Part shown: one piece after another, positions 51,601 to 60,600 of the stretch
Layout of the letters: each line of letters starts with the position of its first letter
How positions within the stretch are numbered: position 1 is the stretch's first letter
Assembly: GCA_922989275.2 (NCBI GenBank)
Contig: OV277868.1
Span: 23,122,291 to 23,186,290, forward strand
DNA: 64,000 nt
From: Gari tellinella
Taxonomy: Eukaryota > Mollusca > Bivalvia > Cardiida > Psammobiidae
Direction of reading: 5' to 3'
Translations under genes and position numbers: made by a program
The notes under the pieces: model-generated
What the model was told of the DNA's origin: nothing
The model's input: only the letters and a program-made list of their open reading frames with translations
Databases searched by the model: none

Positions 51601-54600
51601 AGTAAAGCAGACTATTATAATCCTTTCCCACCTTATCCTGTTTCTAGTCTTGAAGAAAGGTGACTACTTAAAGCAGGTTTGGATCCCGATAAGATGACAA
51701 TCTGGATCCGAACTGTTTGACACTCTTATATAACTAAACTTCAGTTTAAATAGCTTACAAATGATATTGATTTTGTTCACAGACAAATACATTTAAAGCA
51801 GACAACAATTCAGCATGAATCATTGATAAGGGTTAAATTAAAAACTTTAAAATGTCTATAGGAACAAAAAATATTTGTTTTATAAAAAACCTTCTTCTCA
51901 AACCAGAAAGCTTAGAAATTTAATGGAAAGTACCACCTAGTAGACTTCTACCAAGTTTATTAAAATAAATGCCCTAGGATTAAATGCAATAATCCCAACC
52001 CCTGGGGTACTTTTTTAACAGTTTCATATCAGGGCTGCCATAAGTTGACATGAAAAATCCTAAGATTTCCATATTTGCATTTTTCAAGTGCGATTTTACG
52101 AATCGTACCTTTACCCCATAGCCTGTTTCTTGTTTTGTTGACATGCGACTACTTAAAGCAGACTGTAAGTAAAGCAGAATGCACCTTTAGGCGCATTCTG
52201 CTTTACTTTCAGCCTGTTTTAAGCTACCATGTACTGGAGAAAAAAATCGAAAGATTTAGGAAATATCCGGAGAAATGGCACTTGTATAAGAAATCAACTT
52301 AAATCCTGAAGGTCCTGTACCAAGATAAACAAGTTCAAGGTTCAATATAATGAGGTAAGCGATTTAGGAGTCCGAGCCATCATGTCCGTCTTGTTTATCT
52401 TATTCAGATAGGAGTGATCAGATGTGCTGGTAACTCAGAGACCCACATGTACCAGTACCTGGTGTGTGTTATAACTGGCTGGTGGAGTCAGGCAGGCACC
52501 ACTGCAAATGTCTTCATCAAGTTAACAGGTAAGTTAACTCTTTGAACCCTAGTCACGCATATAGGTGTCATTTGAAAACAGTGTACCTGTGAGGAGTACA
52601 CTTGTCCTATGCAAACAGTGTAGACCCTGATCAGAGGGCTCCTTTAGGAGCCTTCTGATCAGGGTCTACACTGTTTGTCATTTTGACAAATTTTGTAAAA
52701 ATCAACCCTAGAAATTAAAAAATGGACTAGACTGAATTGAAACTTAGAATTGTCCATTTTAGTAGGTTTCAGGGAGGAAAGGGTTAAAAATTGAACATAC
52801 TTGATAAGCTATATACAAACTTTAGCTGTGAATCAAACTAAGGCAAATGGAGATTTCTAAAGACAAGTAGCTGAATGCAGCAAAAATAAAAATCCATTTG
52901 TTTTAGTTTTTCACCGAATAACAACCAGTTTAACTTAGTCATTTCTTGCCTACAGTCAAACTTCGATATCTCAAACTCGGTTATATCGAACATACCCATA
53001 TTTCAAAGTTAAAACGCGGCTAAGCCGCGTTTTAACTTTGAAACACAGGTATGTTCACCTATACCGAGCTTGAAATAAAGCAAATTCATGTTTCGAAATA
53101 TCCGATATTTCGAGTTAAGCAAGTTCGAGATCGAAGTTCGACTGTATAAAGTTCATGCAAGCATTATGAGACTATTTTGAACCTATTGTCACATGTATTT
53201 GGGTCACATATTAACTCAAGTTACAGTCTAACAAATAGTGAGGGAATCATGTATCTTACAGACACAGTTATGTCTCTAGTCTTGACAAGTTTGATGCCAA
53301 CATCTAGTAGCCTGTTCCTTTTCTTTTGAATTACAACAGTAAGAACTTGGACATCATTTGCGCACAATGTCATCCGTTTTGACATCATGGGTTGAAAAAT
53401 TGATTGTATATGCACATCTTTTACAGTGTACCTGTGAAGAGTAAATTTGTCCTATGCAAACATTGTAGACCCAGATCAGAGGGCTCCTGTAGGAGCCCTT
53501 GATCTGGGTCAACCATATTTTTCCGGGCAAGAATGTTGTCTAAGCATTGTTACGTGTTGGTATTATATATTTAGGTAACCTTGGTGATAGCTCTAGAGTG
53601 TACCTTACCTCCAGCAGTAGGAAGTGTTTCCAGAGTGGCTATGAAGACTGGTTCCTGATCACTACAGAGAGTTGTCTGGGCAAGCTGCAATCTGTTACCC
53701 TGTGGCATGATAACTCTGGGACAAGTCCACACTGGTATGGAAGACAACAGTCCACTCTTGTGTTAAGAAGAAACCAGTGATTACTTAAATGAAAGCTTAA
53801 AGCAGCTCCTATAGGAGCTTTCTGCATTACTTTTGTTGTACACTAGTAAAAGATTGTTTCTTAACTCTTTGAACCCTAGTCCCGCATAAAGGCGTGCTTT
53901 TCAAACAGTGTAGATGTGAATAGTACAAATGTCCTATGCAAACAGTGAAGACCCAGCTCAGAGGGCTCTGAAAGGAGCCCTCTGATCAGGGTCTCCGCTG
54001 TTTGTCACAATGCCAAACATTGACAAAAACAACCCTTTAAAGTCAGAAATGGACTAGACTAAATTGGAAACTGGAATTGTCCATTTTACGTTTCAGGGAG
54101 GAAAGGGTTCACCAATTGAACCCAAGCAGCAAGAATATTTGTCAATTTACAAAGAGGTGTACTTGCAAAAAATACATTTGTCCTATACAAACAGTGTAGA
54201 CCCTGTTCAGAGGACATTGTATGCACCATTTATCTTTTAGCCATTTATTGTAAAAAATACCCAAAGTAAGTCAAAAACTGGATTAGACTTTATTGGAAAT
54301 TGTCCATTTAAAATGTTAAGGGTTATTGGGTTAACACAAATTTGACTATATAGTTTGCAACTAAAATATGTTTATCCCTTTAGGTTAATGATCTGAAGAT
54401 CAGTATGGATTGTTATTACCAGGGCTGCCATTTTTCCGGATTTTTTCCAATACATGGTAGCTTAAAGCAGGCTGAAAGTAAAGCAGAATGCGCCTTAAGG
54501 CACATTCTGCTTTACTTACAACCTGCTTTAAGTAGTCGCATGTCAACAAAACACAAGAAAAAGGCTATGGGGTAAAGGTACGATTCGTAAAATAGCACTT

Positions 54601-57600
54601 GAAAAATGCAAATTTGGAAATCTTAGGATTTTTTATGTCAACTCATGGCAGCCCTGTATTACTTTTGTATTGTGTTTTATATGAGCAATGCTCTTATTTA
54701 TATACATTGACCTGATCTCATTAGGGACATGTGGTTGTTATGACAGGTATCTGGAGCAAGTATATATAAAAGAACTGGCCAGTGGGGAGTCATGGATGTT
54801 CATTTACAATGACTGGTTAGATGTTGACAGAGGACACATACAGAAAACATCAGCGACAGTCTATGCTAGCCCAAAGGTACATACTTGAGGTTTATACTTA
54901 TATTGAATTTGTCCATACGTTGGTCTGTCCGTCTGTGAATCAACATTTTGTTTGTCCAGAGTTTTTCAGGAAAGCTGTCTGAAGGATATTAATGCTACTT
55001 CACACAAATGTTATATGCATGAAGATCTGAAGCTCAGTCAAGTTGGAGTTTCATTATATTTTTTATTATAGAGTTATCTGCCCTTATACTATCTGACTTA
55101 AAGGCTTTCAGTGGGCGTATTATGTACTGTTTGCGGTGCTCTTGTTAATCATTCTTTTAATTCTTCTATACTAGCAGATGTGGCTTAAAGCAGACTGAAA
55201 GTAAAGTAGAATCCCTTGAAGGCGCATTTTGCTTTACTTTCAACCTGCTTAATCCCTACTTTCAACCTGCTTTAACACCTTACTTCACAGCATGTTTCTA
55301 ATATTGAAGATAAATGACCAATTTAAGCAGGTTGAAATTTCACTCCTTTATCCATAGGTCAAGGTCACAGGATAAGATTACGTTGTTACAAACTTTTTGA
55401 CTGGTCTGTAATTTCTTTATCGTTGAAAAGATTTCAAAACAATTTGCACACATGGTCACCAGATAAAGATAATGTATCGCATTCAACTCCCTTGTCCATG
55501 GGTCAAAGGTCAATTTTGTGTCCGGTCAGTAATTTCTTTATTTTGTGACTGATTACACCTTGGCACAGATGTTTACTGGACAATTAAGACAACATATTAT
55601 TTCAAAACAATTTGCCACAAATTATGACCAGATAAAAGGCAGTTTGTCCCGTTAAAATTAATGGCTCTAGATCAAATGTCAAGGTCACAGGATAAGATGT
55701 CTTCAAGAATTTCATGTCTGGCAATGTATGCAATGTCTCCATAATAACTGAACATTTGTTGGTGTCATTTTCAAGTCCCTTGTCCATGTGTCAAAGACAT
55801 ATGTTTCAAAAGTCAAGGACAAGAGTACAATTCTGTTTTGACAAGATGGCAGTTTTGGGACTTTACCCCATAGCCTGTTTCTAGTTTTGAAAATCGATGA
55901 CTTCTTAAAGCAGGTTGAAAGTAAAGCATACTGCTTTACATTCAGCCTGCTTTAACCTACTACCTGCTAGAGTAATGAAAATTTTCCTTATGATACATAT
56001 TCATGACTGTATACATTAGGACTATTTTCTTCAGCGGAGGAATAAACTGTATGCCCTAAAAGGAGCTTCTATGGGGGAAAAGGTTAATCACATTAGTCGC
56101 ACTCACTGTGACATTTCATGTTTCAGAGAGATACCCAGGTCAAACAGAAGTTCCACTTTTTATTGATGACCAAAAAGAGTCTCCTTGAAGACCATGTTTG
56201 TGCAAGTATTTTCACGAAGCCTGCTCGCAGCACCTTCACCCGTATTCAGAGACTGACCTGCTTCCTGTCTCTACTGCTGACCACCATGCTGACTGACATT
56301 ATGTTTTATGGCATTCAAACCAATGACCGTGAGGAGCATCAAGATGCCCAAGAGTTCAGTCTGTCTTTGTCACAGATTTCTGTAGGTAAGTACAAGTGTT
56401 CAATAATTGTTGATTGATTGATTGAGTTGGTTTTACGGCACTGCGACACATGGCAATAATTGCACAGTAAAACCTCTCTTTAACCCTTTGAACCCTAGTC
56501 CCGCATATTGGCGTTGTTTTTAAACAGTGTGCATGTGAAAAGTACACCTGTCTTGTGCAAACAGTGAAGACCCAGATCAGAGGGCTCCGAAAGGAGCCCT
56601 CTGATCAGGGTCTTCACTGTTTGTCATAATTACAAATATTGGCAAAAACAACCCTTACAAGTTAGAAATGGACCAGACTAAAATGGAAACTGGGGTTTTA
56701 GGGAGGAAAGGGTTAAAGCAAGGTGAAAGTAAAGCAGAAAGCTCCTAAAGGAGCTTTCTGCTTTACTTTCACCTTGCTTTAAAGCAGCCATCTACCTTAA
56801 ACACCAAATAGAGTACATAATTTAGTAGTTATTTAATTTCTCTATATTAGAAATAGCTCCAGTTTATACAGTTATGAATATGCACCATAAGAAATATTTT
56901 CTAACTGGTGAAAGCTGAAAGTAAAGGATCCTTCTGACCAGGGTCTGCACTGTTTGTATTTTTTGCAACATATTGTTAAAACAATTCTAAATAGCAATAA
57001 AATAGACTTAATTGAATTTTTAACTTTCCATTTAAAGTTTCCAGGGTGAATGAGTTAACTTACAGTGGAGAATCTGTTATTCTTTCACGTTTAAACGCAA
57101 ACGTAAGCAAACGCAAAACACTAAAACGTAGAAAAGAACAACTTTTGGACAATTCTGATAATTCATGTTTGTCATGGTGGCAAACAGTTTGGAGCCTGAT
57201 CAGACGCCGGGTTACCCGGCGTCTGATCTGGCTCCAAACTGTTTGCGCTGCAAATAATAATTTTTAGCGTAAACTCGTTTATTGGGAAAGAATAACAGAT
57301 TCTCCTCTGTACATGTACTTATTATTACTACAGGGGTACAGAGCAGCCTGTTGATGTTTCCTGTCAACTTCCTCATCACTCAGCTGTTTATCTGGGCTAA
57401 GCCCGTACAACATGGGCTCCAGCATGATCAGACAAACTTAATCAGTGACGAGTCACAAGGACAGCCACTGCCTAGTAATATTACAGGTTTACCAGACATT
57501 TATGACAATTTCTACAACATTACTAAAGACTTGGAAGAACTGCGAGACTTACTTGACATGCTAGAAGGTCATTGTGTGTCAGCCATGGACTGGTCTGTCA

Positions 57601-60600
57601 CTAGGCTGTTGCCATTGTATGCATATGTAGACTTTGATAGCGGGAGTGAGTCTGGTAGTCTGTTTTCTGCGGGCAGTTGGGATCTTGTTGATAATGAGCA
57701 GGACTGGGATGAAGGGACACTCATGGATGGTACCAGTACCAAGATACAGAGAAAAACTAAAGAGTATGTGAACTTACTTATACAGTAAAACCCCTCTAAA
57801 CCGGAACCTCTAAATACCGGAATTCTCTCTAAACCGGACAAAAACTGTGGTCCCGTTGCCCACCCATTTTTACAGTTGAAAATACATTCATGAACATATA
57901 TCATCAGAAATATTTCTTTTATATTCTAGCAGATGATATCTTAAAGCAGGTTGAAAGTAAAGCAGAATGCGCCTTAAGGCGCATTCTGCTTTACTTTCAA
58001 CCTGCTTTAAGTGGTCAGCTATACCTTCCATACTAGAAACAAGCTATGGGTTAAAACCCCTCTAAACCGGAAACCCCTCTAAACCGGATGTTTTTGTTGT
58101 CCCCACACGTGTCCGGTTTAGAGGGGTTTCACTGTATTTTGATTTTATGTATTTTCTGTAAGTTACCACATAGCCTGTTTCTATACTCATATGCAAAAGA
58201 ACTGTGCATTTTTAGCTCACCAGGCAACGACTCCCTCCTTACACTTGTTACTGTTACTGCTACAATTATGTCTACACTTTCACTGCTAAAATATCATCTG
58301 CTTAAAATTGTTGTCTGCTGTTTTTTCTTACATGGTGGACATTTTGACAGAAAAATTAAGACTTGGTTTTTACATTTTGAAACCAGATCAGACGCCACGT
58401 TACGCGGTGTCTGATCTGGATTCAAGCTAATTGCAAATGTAAGCCAATTTCCCTCCCTATAACAACTGCCAAGGAACACACGATCTTTGTCTCCAATTGG
58501 GTGTCATTGTAGGGGGGGGGGGGGGGGGGGCACTGTATTTGTATTTATCAATTAATTGTAGCAGTGTGCTTACACAGTTCTCTCCGTTTCAGACTGCGCT
58601 TGTGGTGTATGTATACAGCTTGGTGTCTGGTGATGCTCACCTGCCTGATTGCTTCCTATTTTGTCATGTTGTATGGTATGAGGTACGGCTCGAAGCACAG
58701 CATGGAGTGGCTGGTTTCCTTCTTCACAGCATGTTTCAGTTGTACCTTGTTGCTGGAACCAATCAGGGTAAGTACCTTCCTATTTTGTCATGTTGTATGG
58801 TATGAGGTACGGCTCGAAGCACAGCATGGAGTGGCTGGTTTCCTTCTTCACAGCATGTTTCAGTTGTACCTTGTTGCTGGAACCAATCAGGGTAAGTACC
58901 TTCCTATTTTGTCATGTTGTATGGTATGAGGTATGGCTCGAAGCACAGCATGGAGTGGCTGGTTTCCTTCTTCACAGCATGTTTCAGTTGTACATTGTTG
59001 CTGGAACCAATCAGGGTAAGTAGAGACATGATTCGGTGTTGTGAATGGTTTAATAACTCATACCTTTATTTATAAACTACATACAGTCAAATTCCTGGTT
59101 ATTTAACTCTTTCCTCCCTGAAACTTTAAATTGACAATTCCAGTTTCCAATTCAGTCTAGTCCATTTCTGACTTTTAAGGGTTGTTTTTGTTAATGTTTG
59201 GCATCACGACAAACAGTGAAGACCCATATCAGAGGGCTCCTTTCGGAGCCCTCTGATCTGGGTCTTTACTGTTTGCACAGGACAAGTGTACTATTCACAT
59301 GTACACTGTTTGAAAATGACGCCTATATGCTGGACTAGGGTTCAAAGGGTTAACTCCCCTCCCCCAACTTGTTTACATAGTTGGGAACAGGTGTTTGCTT
59401 AAATCAAGACTGAAAGTAATGCAAAATGCTCCTTAAGGCCTTAGAAGCATTCTGTCTCACTTTCAGCCTTCCTTAAGCCTACTGATTTGTGTCAGAATGA
59501 ACTAATAGAATTCCCTTCAAGTTTCTCAGTTGGGCTTCTAGTTTTCAGTATATTATTTTGAGATAATGAAAAAAAGTAAGATCTTTATTGATAGAATTAC
59601 GTCTCTTTGAAGTTAAGCAGTTTGTACGTTTTACTAGCTGACCATGGCTCATTTTAACCCTTTGAACCCTGGTCCCACATATAAGCGGCCTTTTCAAACA
59701 GTGTACATGTAAATAGTACACTTGTCCTATGCAAACAGTAAAGTCCCAGATCAGAGGGCTCCTTAAGGAGCCCTCTGATCAGGGTCTTCACTGTTTGTCA
59801 TAATGCCAAACATTGACAAAAACAACTCTCAAAAGTCAAAAATGAACTAGACTTAAATGGAAACTAGCATTATCCATTTAAAGTTTCAGGGAGAAAAGAG
59901 TTAAACCAGCTCAGTGTTTCTGCCTCAACATGCATAGCTCACACATTATTGTCAGTTGAGTACTTGTCGTTTTCTCAAACTTCATGTTTTTTTTCTCCAT
60001 TACAGATTGTTGGGGTATCATTTTTTCTTGCCATTATTTGTAAGAGAACGTTTTCATTAGATGGTTTGGAACCAAACATACAGACAGGTAAGGGAAGAAT
60101 GGTATTATTCTGTAATAAACATGTTTGTGTTAAAACATTCCAGTCTATTGCAAATAGTTTGGAGCCTGGTCAGACTCCGGGTTTGCCTCTCAGAAATCAA
60201 TTGTCAGAGCTTTTTAATGTTGTCATCATTATGCCCCAGGGAGAAGAAGTCGGGGGCATTCTTTTTTAACCCTATTGCACTTTTTAGTTTTACCCCTGTT
60301 TGCATTTTTGAAAGAATCATAATGTCTCCGCTGTACTGTGGAGAATACGTTATTCTTTCCCAATAAACTCGTTTACACTGACACTGTTATTTCCTTTGCA
60401 AACAGTTTGGAGCCAGATCAGACATCCGGTAACCCGGCGTCTGATCAGGCTCCAAACTGTTTGCCATTCAGATTAAAATGAGCTTTCAGATTTGTCAACA
60501 AGTTATTATTTCCACATTTGATTGCCATGCGTTTGCGTTTCATTTGTGTTTAACCCATATTTCATGCGGGATACACTTTTAGGTGTACCTCTAGGCAAAG

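Noticed and set aside
54688..54746. Alternative start of the last PLAT exon at 54725
   Set aside because: Its phase (1) does not match the upstream exon (2). Only the acceptor at 54746 gives the conserved W-Y-L-E-Q-V junction.
58564..59023. Longer protein reading through the 124-bp repeats
   Set aside because: The second and third copies are read in other frames and reach a stop. Only the first copy encodes the polycystin helix in frame.
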